This document shows positions 44,163 through 57,055 of a stretch of 64,000 nucleotides of DNA, piece by piece. Each line of letters begins with the position of its first letter. Position 1 is the first letter of the stretch. The notes beneath the pieces were generated by a model. It was not told the DNA's origin and made no database searches. It worked only from the letters and a program-made list of their open reading frames with translations. The stretch covers positions 57,988,312 through 58,052,311 of the forward strand of contig NC_087066.1 in assembly GCF_963678635.1 (NCBI RefSeq). The letters are read 5' to 3'. The position numbers and the translations under genes are program-made. This DNA comes from Symsagittifera roscoffensis (lineage: Eukaryota; Xenacoelomorpha; Acoela; Convolutidae).

Positions 44163-44548
44163 ACAACCGCAAACAGGCTAGACAAAAATCTGCGGACACA
44201 ATTATGCGTATATTTTGAGTTATTCTGAGATTTCAAATTTGAGCTATACCAAGGAGCAATTATGCGTGGTTATGCACCGCAGATTTGAGCCAATTTGACA
44301 GCAAAGACGGGATTGTAGCGAATTGTAAACGGCCCGCTCAGCAAAAGCGGCAAGTGTCAGCTTGAGTCTTTGTTGCAATTGTGAAATTAAATTTTCTAAC
44401 TGCGCTTACTGCCAACATGCTAACTAAGCGGCGCGCATGCAAATAGGTTGGCCCCTGCAAAAACATCGAGCGAGCCAGACTGTTTTTCAAACGCTTTTCC
44501 AGTAAACTCATACGATTCCTTTTTAACTAAACGAGCAGAATTTTTAAC
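44163..44548. repeat. LTR-like module of family 2, copy 2
   Basis: Counterpart of 39662-40052. It is followed on the plus strand by a hairpin element (44556) and preceded by ACTGCACCACAA. Confidence 0.55.
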
Positions 44549-44555
44549 AGGGTTT

Positions 44556-45123
44556 CGCTGTGGCCGACAGATTCCTGTGCACAAAAAAAAACCATAAATT
44601 TTTTGCGTCGGCAAAAAACGGATAAATTTACAGAAGAAACGCGGTGGATGATGAGAGTACGGAATCAACACAATTGATTGACAAAGATTGACTTTCTATT
44701 GTGCAATTAGCACAGAATTACCCAGCCAAAGTCGTTAAGAAAGCTTTTTTTTCAAATCAGTGTAATTTTGTCTGCGTGGTTTGATGAAAGCATCTGACCT
44801 AAAAATTGACTGCATGTTTTTTGTTAGTCATAGTAATATAAGCAAAACCAACAGTTTTTGATTAAAAAAAAGTCAAAAAAACAAAAAATAATAAAAAAAA
44901 GTTCAAGCAGTTTCAAATTATATTTCTAAAATTGAGAAAAATTTTGAAAAATTTTTCTAGTTCGAGTAATGACTAGTTTGGCTTGTTTTTACCCAAAAAC
45001 AAACCGATGAATTTTGGTGTACCTGATTTCGGAAGAAAAGAAGAAGAAAAAACAAGAAAAAAAACAAACTCATACCAAATGCAAAAATCCTCGACATATT
45101 TCAAAAGATCGGAACAGAAAAAC
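44556..45123 (+). mobile_element. Composite hairpin element in family 2 unit II
   Basis: Near-identical to 40058-40631, at the equivalent place of the second ~4.5 kb unit, so it was copied with the unit and not inserted anew. Confidence 0.65.
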
Positions 45124-45143
45124 ACTCGATATTTCATAGAAAG

Positions 45144-47399
45144 TTATCCATAAAAACAAGCACTATCTAGCGGTATTACGCTTTGACACGAGTTCCGATC
45201 AGCAATAAAGGCGACGCCCTCTAGCGGTTGAGCGCAATCAGCCAACATCGAGTTTCCCACCGAATTTGGTAGAGTTTCATTAACGGGATAAAACTCCCGA
45301 ACGTGGCAGTGATTATCAGATTCAATTGAATTAATTGAGATAGATAAAGGATGAAACGGATTATTGATTAACTTAGCCAATGAGCTGTCAGATAGCGAAT
45401 CCGACCACAAAGAATCATAAACCCAGCGGTCCAAGAAATTGCAAGCGTCGAAAAATCGGCAAATAGATTTAACCACATATTGTTCGTCAAAATTACTCGG
45501 CCGCGGTGCTTCAAAAGTTGAGAAACGAGATCGATAATACGTCTTTTGACTTCAATGTATTACAGAAATATGTAATACGTCGAAGTCAAAAGGCAACAAC
45601 CGATCAGCCCATCTAGTTAAACGTGATTGATGAGTCTTGTTTCCCCTATTAGTCTTGAGTGCCGAGATAATCGCTTTATGATCTGTAAGAACTACGAAAC
45701 GATTACCCAAAAGATAATTACAAAAATGCTCACACGACCAGACAATTGCGAGAATCTCCAACTCGTTTGTTATATTTCTTTTCTTGGTCATTAAGAAATC
45801 GAGATGCAAATGCGATTGGAACCCAAAAGTCAGATTCCACTTCTTGCTCTAACTCTGCTCCCAGACCACTATGACTGGCGTCGCACTTGAACCTTGTCTT
45901 CCGATTTTGGTCATAATGGAACACTTTTGTGATATTGGCTATCAGCTGAAGAATATATTCGAAAAAAAAACAGTTTGTTGTTCCTCCCCCCACACGAATT
46001 TGTTCTTATTACTCGCTTTTAATGTTGGGCGGAGTTGGTCCGAATGGACCTGAAGGTTCGACAAAAATTGCTGTAAATGATTGAGAATGCCCATGAATGA
46101 CAGAAGTTGCTTTAACGTTTTTGGTGGTTCAAGAGCTAACACAGCATCAATTTTAGAACGTTTCAGTCTGTATCCTTCTGAATCAATATCATAACCCAAC
46201 CAAGACAGATGATTCAAAGAAAACTCATATTTCCACAATCTAAGGGAAAATCCTTCCTCCTCTAGCCTGACGAATACTTTATGCACAAGAATATTGTGAT
46301 CCACTACTGAGCTTTTTAAAACTAAAAGAATATCGTCCAAGAAACAGAAAACTCCTGATAATCCTTGGAGAGTATTGTCCATCGCTTTCTGGAGTTATTC
46401 AGGCATAATTGTAAGTCCATAAAAGCCATTCTGAAACGATACTTGCCTGTTTGTTCCCCACAAACTATATTAGAATTGCATTGACTACTAACGCCATCAA
46501 TTAGTGGAATTTGACTGAAGGCATATTTCAGATCCAACGACGTGAACCAAACATCGCCATCCTTGTTTGACATGTTTATCTGGGCAACTGAATCCAATAA
46601 CTCCAATAAATTCGGTATCTGATATTAGTTCTTATGTATTTAATCATTCATGGGCTTCGCATCCATTGTCAACTTCACTGATCCATCTCTCTTCGCTGTA
46701 ATCACAATCGGAGATATAAAATGTTCACTTGTACATTTGTTGAGTTTAACAATGTGGCCTTCTTGAATTAGTTTCCGAATTTCATTCCCAAGTTTGTTCT
46801 GAGTATGAACAGGGACCCGCCTCCCTTTTTCTTGAATGGGAATAAACGGCGACTTGAAAGTAGAGAAAACTTGATGACTTTTTGCTCTACCAATGCGAGA
46901 AAAAACCAGTCGATACTTCTTGAAATGTGATCTCCAAAATTAATGTCCGACTGGGATACTTCGCCCACCAGTGGCCTAGGTGGTCTAATTTGCGTTGTCC
47001 GAACCCCCAATTGGGATTGCAGATCTAGTCCCAACGGGCAACGCGTTCAGTTTTCCGAGATGAGAAATTTTGCGGACTTCACAGACCATTCCAGAGACGA
47101 CACGTCCACGGCCAGAGTGCCTATCATCTCAATTATTTTTCTGTTATAATCCAAATACACTGTGTCTATCGGACATTTCTTTTCAATGAGTACTACTGCT
47201 GAAGGCAGTGCCTTACGATGTAGTCTGCTGTTCTCTTATTTACAGAGGAAGCAGGGCTTCTTGTATCCACTGTAGCTTTGAAAAACGTTTTATTGCATCA
47301 AATTTGTGATTTGAATACAATGCAATTTACCCGTAGCTGCATTGATAACCTCCCATTTCTTGACAGACTCGACAGTAAGTCTAACATCCTCCACCGCCA
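45144..47399 (-). pseudogene. Family 2 gypsy pol, unit II
   Basis: Same order, same missing integrase and same end (SACFYG) as unit I, about 4492 bases further on. RT includes FLDDILLV and RNase H the CDASHSGLG and TDHKAI blocks. A short start EMELLDSVAQINMSNKDGDVWF-type stretch is open here (46606-46560), while unit I has a stop in it, so the units decay independently. Confidence 0.8.
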
Positions 47400-47499
47400 A
47401 GACTGCAAATTCTGATTCGCTATCAGAAGTGATGAAGTTACAGTTCTCCTTAGTGGTCTCATCCGATTCAACTTCTACATTAGCTAGTTTTTTGGAGTT

Positions 47500-48616
47500 G
47501 CAACAATTAGCAAAATGACCCTCTTTCTACAACTCCTGCAAGTAACGTTTCTTGCTGGACAACTTTGTTAATGGTTGGCGGAAAACTTGTTCCCACAAAA
47601 GTAACAAAGCTTAGCTTTCTCTGGATTAAAGTTTCCTTTCGGTATTTTATTTGCCTGAGCCCGATTGATCCTATCAAATAGCTTTTTCCCTTGCACTGAG
47701 TACGTCGGTTCCTGTTTAATACTTACACTCTGAGCTGAATTGGACCCTTGATGGGAGAAACTGCCCGACACTGACGGATATCCGAGTTGTTTTTGTAGAC
47801 AAGAGGCGGTTTGAGCCCCTTTCTCCTGTAACAATGCCGACTTTAACGTTTCCAGACGAATACATCGCCCCTTTCTCCTGTAACAATGCCGACTTTAACG
47901 TTTCCAGACGAATACATCGCCCCACGTTGAATATCTTTAAAACGAATTTTTGCAATGAAGCTATCTCTCACCGCTTCCTTCTCCTGATCTATCGTCCAGC
48001 TATACAGGGCTGCTTGTCCCGTGAGACGCAAATAGAAAGCCTCTAGACTTTCTCGTTCAGCATGCTGTGCGTAATAAATTTGCAGACATTCTATGATGCA
48101 ATTTTTCTCCTTTTTAAAGAGGAGAACACAGCAATAATAAAAGACTTGAAAAGAAATCGCACTAAGGTCCGCATGTGGATAACTCTGAAGGAAACGTTTC
48201 CTACCTTCGGAGCCCAGAGAGAAGAAGAGACGAGATTTAATTCGCTGTTCTACCTCGCAGAAAAAGACACCCGGTGCCACTCAGGCGCCTTGCGCCCGCC
48301 TTTCCTCATTCAGCTCTACCACTCTACGGGCGGCTGCTTTGTCCCTAGCAATGCGATTAGCTGTGGCTGCCGCATCTTCATTGGGTCCCACAATCTTCGG
48401 ATTTGGAACTGGATCATCGTGAACTATTCCCGGAGGTTTCAACAACTCGCGAGGATCACACCGTTCCCGAAAAGTGATGGCAAGATTGAAATGCCCTATC
48501 CAAGAATCCCAACTGCTGGGTGGATCGGCTGTTGGTTTATGCCAAAAGACTGGAACACCTAAGAGGTCAGTCCGGTCGTTTGACAGGTCGATAGCGATCT
48601 TGATATCCAAAAATAG
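47500..48616 (-). pseudogene. Family 2 gag, first copy of the 2278-bp array
   Basis: Same blocks as the unit I gag (SWDSWIGHFNLAI, LGSEGRKRFLQSYPHADL, CYFCGNKFSANH). The 52-bp duplication puts a repeated GAMYSSGNVKVGIVTGERG-type peptide in frame and shifts the knuckle region. ATG candidate near 48613. Confidence 0.75.
47821..47924. repeat. 52-bp duplication inside family 2 gag
   Basis: TTCTCCTGTAACAATGCCGA and what follows repeat at 52 bases. Unit I lacks this and instead has TTTTGGAGTGGCAC. All three 2278-bp units carry it, so it predates the triplication. Confidence 0.9.
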
Positions 48617-48697
48617 ATTAAAAACTAAGATAAGCATGACGTCATAAGTAATTTTAAGTAAAACTGCACTACACATTAAATAACACTGCACCACAAC

Positions 48698-49087
48698 CGC
48701 AAACAGGCTAGACAAAAATCTGCGGACACAAATACTTAATTTTTTCAATTATGCGTATATTTTGAGTTATTCTGAGATTTCAAATTTGAGCTATAACAAG
48801 GAGCAATTATGCGGGGTTATGCACCGCAGATTTCAGCCAATTTGACAGCAAAGACGGGATTGTAGCGAATTGTATGCGGCCCGCTCAGCAAAAGCGGCAA
48901 GTGTCAGCTTGAGTCTTTGTTGCAATTGTGAAATTTTCTAACTGCGCTTATTGCCAACATGCTAACTAAGCGGCGCGCATGCAAATAGGTTGGCCCCTGC
49001 AAAAACATCAAACGAGCCATACTGTTTTTCAAGCGCTTTTCCAGTTAACTCATACTAGCCCTTTTTAACTAAACGAGCAGAATTTTT
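48698..49087. repeat. LTR-like module of family 2, copy 3
   Basis: CCGCAAACAGGCTAGAC to GAGCAGAATTTTT. Beyond it the sequence goes to AAAGAAATTTAATACTG, not to a hairpin element, which marks the outer edge of the module and the flanking DNA. Confidence 0.6.
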
Positions 49088-49777
49088 AAAGAAATTTAAT
49101 ACTGAAAGTTCGGCATAATCATTTTACTTCTTTCCATTCAATTATTTTATAAGTCTTATAAAAATTTCCAATCCAAATTTATTGAAAATTTGGTACTACT
49201 TCCTCCTGATGTACTAACAAAAGGCTGTCCCCCTCCAATTAAAAAACAGCAGGTTAGGTGGTCTAATTTGCGTTGTCCGAACCCCCAATTGGGATTGCAG
49301 ATCTAGTCCCAACGGGCAACGCGTTCAGTTTTCCGAGATGAGAAATTTTGCGGACTTCACAGACCATTCCAGAGACGACACGTCCACGGCCAGAGTGCCT
49401 ATCATCTCAATTATTTTTCTGTTATAATCCAAATACACTGTGTCTATCGGACATTTCTTTTCAATGAGTACTACTGCTGAAGGCAGTGCCTTACGATGTA
49501 GTCTGCTGTTCTCTTATTTACAGAGGAAGCAGGGCTTCTTGTATCCACTGTAGCTTTGAAAAACGTTTTATTGCATCAAATTTGTGATTTGAATACAATG
49601 CAATTTACCCGTAGCTGCATTGATAACCTCCCATTTCTTGACAGACTCGACAGTAAGTCTAACATCCTCCACCGCCAAGACTGCAAATTCTGATTCGCTA
49701 TCAGAAGTGATGAAGTTACAGTTCTCCTTAGTGGTCTCATCCGATTCAACTTCTACATTAGCTAGTTTTTTGGAGTT

Positions 49778-50894
49778 GCAACAATTAGCAAAATGACCCT
49801 CTTTCTACAACTCCTGCAAGTAACGTTTCTTGCTGGACAACTTTGTTAATGGTTGGCGGAAAACTTGTTCCCACAAAAGTAACAAAGCTTAGCTTTCTCT
49901 GGATTAAAGTTTCCTTTCGGTATTTTATTCGCCTGAGCCCGATTGATCCTATCAAATAGCTTTTTCCCTTGCACTGAGTACGTCGGTTCCTGTTTAATAC
50001 TTACACTCTGAGCTGAATTGGACCCTTGATGGGAGAAACTGCCCGACACTGACGGATATCCGAGTTGTTTTTGTAGACAAGAGGCGGTTTGAGCCCCTTT
50101 CTCCTGTAATAATGCCGACTTTAACGTTTCCAGACGAATACATCGCCCCTTTCTCCTGTAACAATGCCGACTTTAACGTTTCCAGACGAATACATCGCCC
50201 CACGTTGAATATCTTTAAAACGAATTTTTGCAATGAAGCTATCTCTCACCGCTTCCTTCTCCTGATCTATCGTCCAGCTATACAGGGCTGCTTGTCCCGT
50301 GAGACGCAAATAGAAAGCCTCTAGACTTTCTCGTTCAGCATGCTGTGCGTAATAAATTTGCAGACATTCTATGATGCAATTTTTCTCCTTTTTAAAGAGG
50401 AGAACACAGCAATAATAAAAGACTTGAAAAGAAATCGCACTAAGGTCCGCATGTGGATAACTCTGAAGGAAACGTTTCCTACCTTCGGAGCCCAGAGAGA
50501 AGAAGAGACGAGATTTAATTCGCTGTTCTACCTCGCAGAAAAAGACACCCGGTGCCACTCAGGCGCCTTGCGCCCGCCTTTCCTCATTCAGCTCTACCAC
50601 TCTACGGGCGGCTGCTTTGTCCCTAGCAATGCGATTAGCTGTGGCTGCCGCATCTTCATTGGGTCCCACAATCTTCGGATTTGGAACTGGATCATCGTGA
50701 ACTATTCCCGGAGGTTTCAACAACTCGCGAGGATCACACCGTTCCCGAAAAGTGATGGCAAGATTGAAATGCCCTATCCAAGAATCCCAACTGCTGGGTG
50801 GATCGGCTGTTGGTTTATGCCAAAAGACTGGAACACCTAAGAGGTCAGTCCGGTCGTTTGACAGGTCGATAGCGATCTTGATATCCAAAAATAG
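49778..50894 (-). pseudogene. Family 2 gag, second copy of the 2278-bp array
   Basis: Near-identical to 47500-48616 and displaced by 2278 bases; it has the same frameshifts. Confidence 0.75.
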
Positions 50895-52055
50895 ATTAAA
50901 AACTAAGATAAGCATGACGTCATAAGTAATTTTAAGTAAAACTGCACTACACATTAAATAACACTGCACCACAACCGCAAACAGGCTAGACAAAAATCTG
51001 CGGACACAAATACTTAATTTTTTCAATTATGCGTATATTTTGAGTTATTCTGAGATTTCAAATTTGAGCTATAACAAGGAGCAATTATGCGGGGTTATGC
51101 ACCGCAGATTTCAGCCAATTTGACAGCAAAGACGGGATTGTAGCGAATTGTATGCGGCCCGCTCAGCAAAAGCGGCAAGTGTCAGCTTGAGTCTTTGTTG
51201 CAATTGTGAAATTTTCTAACTGCGCTTATTGCCAACATGCTAACTAAGCGGCGCGCATGCAAATAGGTTGGCCCCTGCAAAAACATCAAACGAGCCATAC
51301 TGTTTTTCAAGCGCTTTTCCAGTTAACTCATACTAGCCCTTTTTAACTAAACGAGCAGAATTTTTAAAGAAATTTAATACTGAAAGTTCGGCATAATCAT
51401 TTTACTTCTTTCCATTCAATTATTTTATAAGTCTTATAAAAATTTCCAATCCAAATTTATTGAAAATTTGGTACTACTTCCTCCTGATGTACTAACAAAA
51501 GGCTGTCCCCCTCCAATTAAAAAACAGCAGGTTAGGTGGTCTAATTTGCGTTGTCCGAACCCCCAATTGGGATTGCAGATCTAGTCCCAACGGGCAACGC
51601 GTTCAGTTTTCCGAGATGAGAAATTTTGCGGACTTCACAGACCATTCCAGAGACGACACGTCCACGGCCAGAGTGCCTATCATCTCAATTATTTTTCTGT
51701 TATAATCCAAATACACTGTGTCTATCGGACATTTCTTTTCAATGAGTACTACTGCTGAAGGCAGTGCCTTACGATGTAGTCTGCTGTTCTCTTATTTACA
51801 GAGGAAGCAGGGCTTCTTGTATCCACTGTAGCTTTGAAAAACGTTTTATTGCATCAAATTTGTGATTTGAATACAATGCAATTTACCCGTAGCTGCATTG
51901 ATAACCTCCCATTTCTTGACAGACTCGACAGTAAGTCTAACATCCTCCACCGCCAAGACTGCAAATTCTGATTCGCTATCAGAAGTGATGAAGTTACAGT
52001 TCTCCTTAGTGGTCTCATCCGATTCAACTTCTACATTAGCTAGTTTTTTGGAGTT

Positions 52056-53172
52056 GCAACAATTAGCAAAATGACCCTCTTTCTACAACTCCTGCAAGTA
52101 ACGTTTCTTGCTGGACAACTTTGTTAATGGTTGGCGGAAAACTTGTTCCCACAAAAGTAACAAAGCTTAGCTTTCTCTGGATTAAAGTTTCCTTTCGGTA
52201 TTTTATTCGCCTGAGCCCGATTGATCCTATCAAATAGCTTTTTCCCTTGCACTGAGTACGTCGGTTCCTGTTTAATACTTACACTCTGAGCTGAATTGGA
52301 CCCTTGATGGGAGAAACTGCCCGACACTGACGGATATCCGAGTTGTTTTTGTAGACAAGAGGCGGTTTGAGCCCCTTTCTCCTGTAATAATGCCGACTTT
52401 AACGTTTCCAGACGAATACATCGCCCCTTTCTCCTGTAACAATGCCGACTTTAACGTTTCCAGACGAATACATCGCCCCACGTTGAATATCTTTAAAACG
52501 AATTTTTGCAATGAAGCTATCTCTCACCGCTTCCTTCTCCTGATCTATCGTCCAGCTATACAGGGCTGCTTGTCCCGTGAGACGCAAATAGAAAGCCTCT
52601 AGACTTTCTCGTTCAGCATGCTGTGCGTAATAAATTTGCAGACATTCTATGATGCAATTTTTCTCCTTTTTAAAGAGGAGAACACAGCAATAATAAAAGA
52701 CTTGAAAAGAAATCGCACTAAGGTCCGCATGTGGATAACTCTGAAGGAAACGTTTCCTACCTTCGGAGCCCAGAGAGAAGAAGAGACGAGATTTAATTCG
52801 CTGTTCTACCTCGCAGAAAAAGACACCCGGTGCCACTCAGGCGCCTTGCGCCCGCCTTTCCTCATTCAGCTCTACCACTCTACGGGCGGCTGCTTTGTCC
52901 CTAGCAATGCGATTAGCTGTGGCTGCCGCATCTTCATTGGGTCCCACAATCTTCGGATTTGGAACTGGATCATCGTGAACTATTCCCGGAGGTTTCAACA
53001 ACTCGCGAGGATCACACCGTTCCCGAAAAGTGATGGCAAGATTGAAATGCCCTATCCAAGAATCCCAACTGCTGGGTGGATCGGCTGTTGGTTTATGCCA
53101 AAAGACTGGAACACCTAAGAGGTCAGTCCGGTCGTTTGACAGGTCGATAGCGATCTTGATATCCAAAAATAG
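52056..53172 (-). pseudogene. Family 2 gag, third copy of the 2278-bp array
   Basis: Near-identical to the second copy, displaced by 2278 bases. It is followed by an LTR-like module at 53254-53643 and the array end at 53811. Confidence 0.75.
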
Positions 53173-53811
53173 ATTAAAAACTAAGATAAGCATGACGTCA
53201 TAAGTAATTTTAAGTAAAACTGCACTACACATTAAATAACACTGCACCACAACCGCAAACAGGCTAGACAAAAATCTGCGGACACAAATACTTAATTTTT
53301 TCAATTATGCGTATATTTTGAGTTATTCTGAGATTTCAAATTTGAGCTATAACAAGGAGCAATTATGCGGGGTTATGCACCGCAGATTTCAGCCAATTTG
53401 ACAGCAAAGACGGGATTGTAGCGAATTGTATGCGGCCCGCTCAGCAAAAGCGGCAAGTGTCAGCTTGAGTCTTTGTTGCAATTGTGAAATTTTCTAACTG
53501 CGCTTATTGCCAACATGCTAACTAAGCGGCGCGCATGCAAATAGGTTGGCCCCTGCAAAAACATCAAACGAGCCATACTGTTTTTCAAGCGCTTTTCCAG
53601 TTAACTCATACTAGCCCTTTTTAACTAAACGAGCAGAATTTTTAAAGAAATTTAATACTGAAAGTTCGGCATAATCATTTTACTTCTTTCCATTCAATTA
53701 TTTTATAAGTCTTATAAAAATTTCCAATCCAAATTTATTGAAAATTTGGTACTACTTCCTCCTGATGTACTAACAAAAGGCTGTCCCCCTCCAATTAAAA
53801 AACAGCAGGTT

Positions 53812-54590
53812 AGCAGTAGTGTGTTTTAGAGAACTCGAATTTTGCTGGAGTCTGATTGGTCGAAAAATTGTTTAACTTAATCTACTTAACAATCTCCCCC
53901 TTCTCAAATGAATGAGAGATTGTTAGGTAGATCCGAAAATTTTGGGTACCAGTAAGTGTTTATTCGAGGAATTGCGAAAATGGCCACACTTATATCTTGT
54001 TTGCGTCCCATTTTGCGAACGTTTTTTGTTCCGGCTATGATTTGAAAAATGGGAAGGAACTTTAATTTGGATGTTTTCAGTTTTTTTTATTAGAACCAAT
54101 TATTAAAAAAAATTGAGTATGTCATTATTTAGCCCTTTTGGTTGTGTTTCGAACGACAATACAAAATTTTGAAAATTTCTTCCGGCTTCGAGAAATAACG
54201 GTATAAACTTTTTTTTCAAATTTGAGTTTAAATTCGAGTGAATAAAGCGAGCAAGCAGGCTTGCAATAGCACAGTTTAATGGCTTAAAAGCTTACAATAG
54301 CTTAATTCAAGCCGTAAAAATTTAATTTTACTCGAATCAACTAAGTTTGTTTCTTACTATTATAGCACCTTTTTGGTTTTTTCTAGTAAATTTTCCACAA
54401 TTTTTTTTTCTTCAAATTTTGAATTTTGCTATGACTGTTGAATAAGCCTAACCTCTAGTTATCCGTCACACCAAGCCGATAAAACGACACTTAATTGAAA
54501 AAAATAAGACTATGGTCGGAACATTCTGTGCTACTTGAACAGAAACTGGCTATTCTTGCTGAAAATTTGGATCTACTTAACAACCTACTT
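53812..54590 (-). mobile_element. Inverted hairpin element copy and flanking inverted repeats
   Basis: TATGGTCGGAACATTCTGTG and CTACTTGAACAGAAACTGGC (54510-54550) are the reverse complement of the hairpin family's left end, with a damaged stem. GGTAGATCCGAAAATTTTGG (53928) and CCAAATTTTCAGC read in inverse at 54585 suggest terminal repeats around the copy. A small hairpin CTTAACAATCTC/GAGATTGTTAGG lies at 53884-53932. Confidence 0.5.
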
Positions 54591-54948
54591 CGCCGCTAAT
54601 ATATTCTAAACTTGAGAAAAACGACGAAAGACACAAAAAAATTGGGCAAGACTGGTTGTATTTAGCTATACTTCGATAATTATTATGTGTCTAACTCAAT
54701 GGGTCTAAACTCAATGGGTCAATAAGTCTAAAATTTAACTGAGTCTAGAAAATTAAACTCATAACTTAGTTTCATGTTCTTAACGCGTCCTTGATGATAA
54801 CACAGAATGAAGGCGCGTTTAAACATGGGACTAAGTTTTTGGACCCATTGAGTAAGACAAATAGAATAATTAACTGAGTATAACTAAATATAAACAGTCT
54901 TCGAAGTTTTTTTTGTGTTTTTCTCAGGTTTAGCTTATATTAGCACCG
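54591..54948. mobile_element. MITE with ~75-bp terminal inverted repeats
   Basis: The left arm GCTAATATATTCTAAAC, GAGAAAAACGACG and ATTTAGCTATACT is matched in inverse by AGTATAACTAAAT, TTTTTCTCAGG and TTTAGCTTATATTAGC at the right end. The middle repeats CTCAATGGGTC words in both orientations. 358 bp, no ORF. Confidence 0.75.
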
Positions 54949-56842
54949 AAGCAGCTTTTGGAAAAATCTAAGGGTTGCCCAGCAAATGCACCCTTTACGT
55001 GATAAGGGTTTGTATTTATATAGTCGCGTGTTAGCTCTCTTTGTTTGGTAATGAAAGAAAAAAAACAATTAGTTTCAGATACGTTGATTTGTGCACCCTC
55101 GAGCTGCTTAAGTTCAAATACAAAATTGTAGAAAATATTTCTAAAAACAAAAAAAATTCAATAATTTCTGTTGCGTAAAGATATATTTTACCGTAAACTA
55201 AGATCTAGAAAGAGTGATTGATTCATTTTGATGTATTTTTGATACTCTGATTGGTTTACACTTTTGAACTTGGAAGTTGTAGAATTCAAGTATTGTTTGG
55301 AAGTATGTACAGATAAAAGGTCAAATGAGTTCAGTGGCGCTTCTGGATTTTTCGAGGAATTAGTTTACAAATATGTAGTGGATTTTTTGGTCGATGAATT
55401 CAGTTTTCCGAGTTCTCCACTGTACTATACAAACCCTTTTTCGACAAAATTATTTTAGAAGCCACGGGCTAATTTTTGATCCATTTTAATTGTTCCCGAT
55501 CTGTTTGCAATGATTTATCGTTAAAAAACCTGAAAAATTTTTTTGAGTGGAAAATATTAAATAAAACACACTTTACTGCAGAAAATTAATCATCCGAGGC
55601 TGAGTCAAGCTCTTCTTTTCTGGCTACCTTATTTCCTTTTTTCAAATATTTGAAAAAAAAAACCGTTTTGTTTTACTATCTGCAGTAAATTTTCTAAACT
55701 TCATCAATTTGGATGAAACACAATACAAAGTTTTTTGGGCTTTACTTGTTAGCACGCTACACAAAGATGACGACGCATTTTGGAGACACTTACTGCAAAT
55801 GTAAAAAAATAAGTATGGATATTTTTAAGAAGGGATTGTTCGCTCAGCCGATGCAAAATTTTAAAAATCAATTTCTAGTTTTTTGCTCGAATTTTGCTGT
55901 AGGAAATGGAGAACAAAAGTGATAAATTGATCATCATGCACAGTTTAATTACCTTGTGGGCACGTTGGTTTACGTTTTTAAGGTGAAATAGTGGGAAGCA
56001 ATAGTGGGAAAAAATCAAATTTTTCCTAGATTCTCTTCAAAATATTGTATGAAAAATTGTATTTTAGAAAAAAACTGTGATCAATTTCTTCCATTAATGA
56101 ACATAAGTTTTCTGGAGGTCTGCAAAATATGTGAACATGCTACCATTTATATTACCTATGAAGACATTTAGTAAAAAAAAAACTCACCAACAACACCATT
56201 ACTCGGCCAAACTTTGCACGTCTTCAAACAAGTTGAAATTTTGTCGTAACAATCAAAGAAAACTTGCTGTGGAATCTGGTTACCATTCGCACAATACAAT
56301 ACACAGTTTAGCCTCAAATTGAAGATTAAAAAATTGCGACGCAAGTGTTAGCGATTTTCCGAAACCGTTATTTGTACTCTTTTGTTTTTCTTTTGTTATT
56401 TTTAGGGATAGCTTAACAGTTATTCATAAAGAGTTTTTAGAGTTTTTGCACTTAAATCTCATTTGACAGCGCTTGGCAAAATTATTGGCCTTGTATGAGA
56501 ATGAATTTTCAGACCTACTGGATTAATTACATTAGAATAATTATCAAGGCTTAGAAAACTCAATAAAATTAGAAAAAGTTTATTGAAGAATAGTTTGATA
56601 AAATTTTTTGTCAAATTATGTTTGAGGTAAAAAAAATTTCTAACTTATTTCAATAATGATTTTTACCTTTTTTGAGACAAATTTTTTTTTGAGCTCTGCC
56701 AAACACCATACAAAACTAGTTTTTTCTCCACTGCTGACACATATATAACTAATTGGATTAAAAGTGACTCAAGCAAGCTTCTTCTTGAAACATTGGATGA
56801 ATATTGTGTTCCTTTTCTCAAATGTGGTTTGTTCTAGCGTGA
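54949..56842. other. AT-rich sequence, start of a diverged repeat field
   Basis: Short ORFs (55264-55458, 55713-55922, 56131-56322) are lysine/phenylalanine-rich without recognisable features. Words such as CTGCAAAATATGTGAACATG (56118) recur in 57300-58260 (next entries). Confidence 0.4.
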
Positions 56843-57055
56843 GGTGACAATTCGTAACAGGTGATAATTCGTAACAAGCGACAATTCGTAACAGTAGATT
56901 AAGCGGGGAACACTGATTCACGCGCAGCATTCCTCTCCTGCCCGATGTCAGCGCAGCGGAGCAAGCGTATTCTACTTGCCAATGCCTTGTTGTGAATTTA
57001 CGCATGTTACGAATTGTCGCCTGTTACGAATTATAATCTGTTACGAATTGTCGCC
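56843..57055. mobile_element. Palindromic element built from ACAATTCGTAACA repeats
   Basis: Three direct repeats of GGTGACAATTCGTAACAG-type sequence at the left are mirrored by three inverse copies (TTACGAATTGTCGCC) at the right, ending at 57055. The 213-bp unit has a small GC-rich centre. It looks like a compact non-autonomous element with internal binding-site-like repeats. Confidence 0.7.

Larger units (their letters stand above)
46977..53811. repeat. 2278-bp tandem repeat, three copies
   Basis: Units are 46977-49254, 49255-51532 and 51533-53811, each starting AGGTGGTCTAATTTGCG and holding pol 5' part, gag, LTR-like module and ~190 bases of flank ending AAAACAGCAGGTTAGG. Every ORF recurs at exactly 2278. 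Units 2 and 3 share variants (ATTCGCC at ~49929 and TAATAATG at ~50107) that unit 1 lacks, so one of them arose from the other. The junctions share the short word TTAGG/TAGGTGG. Confidence 0.97.
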
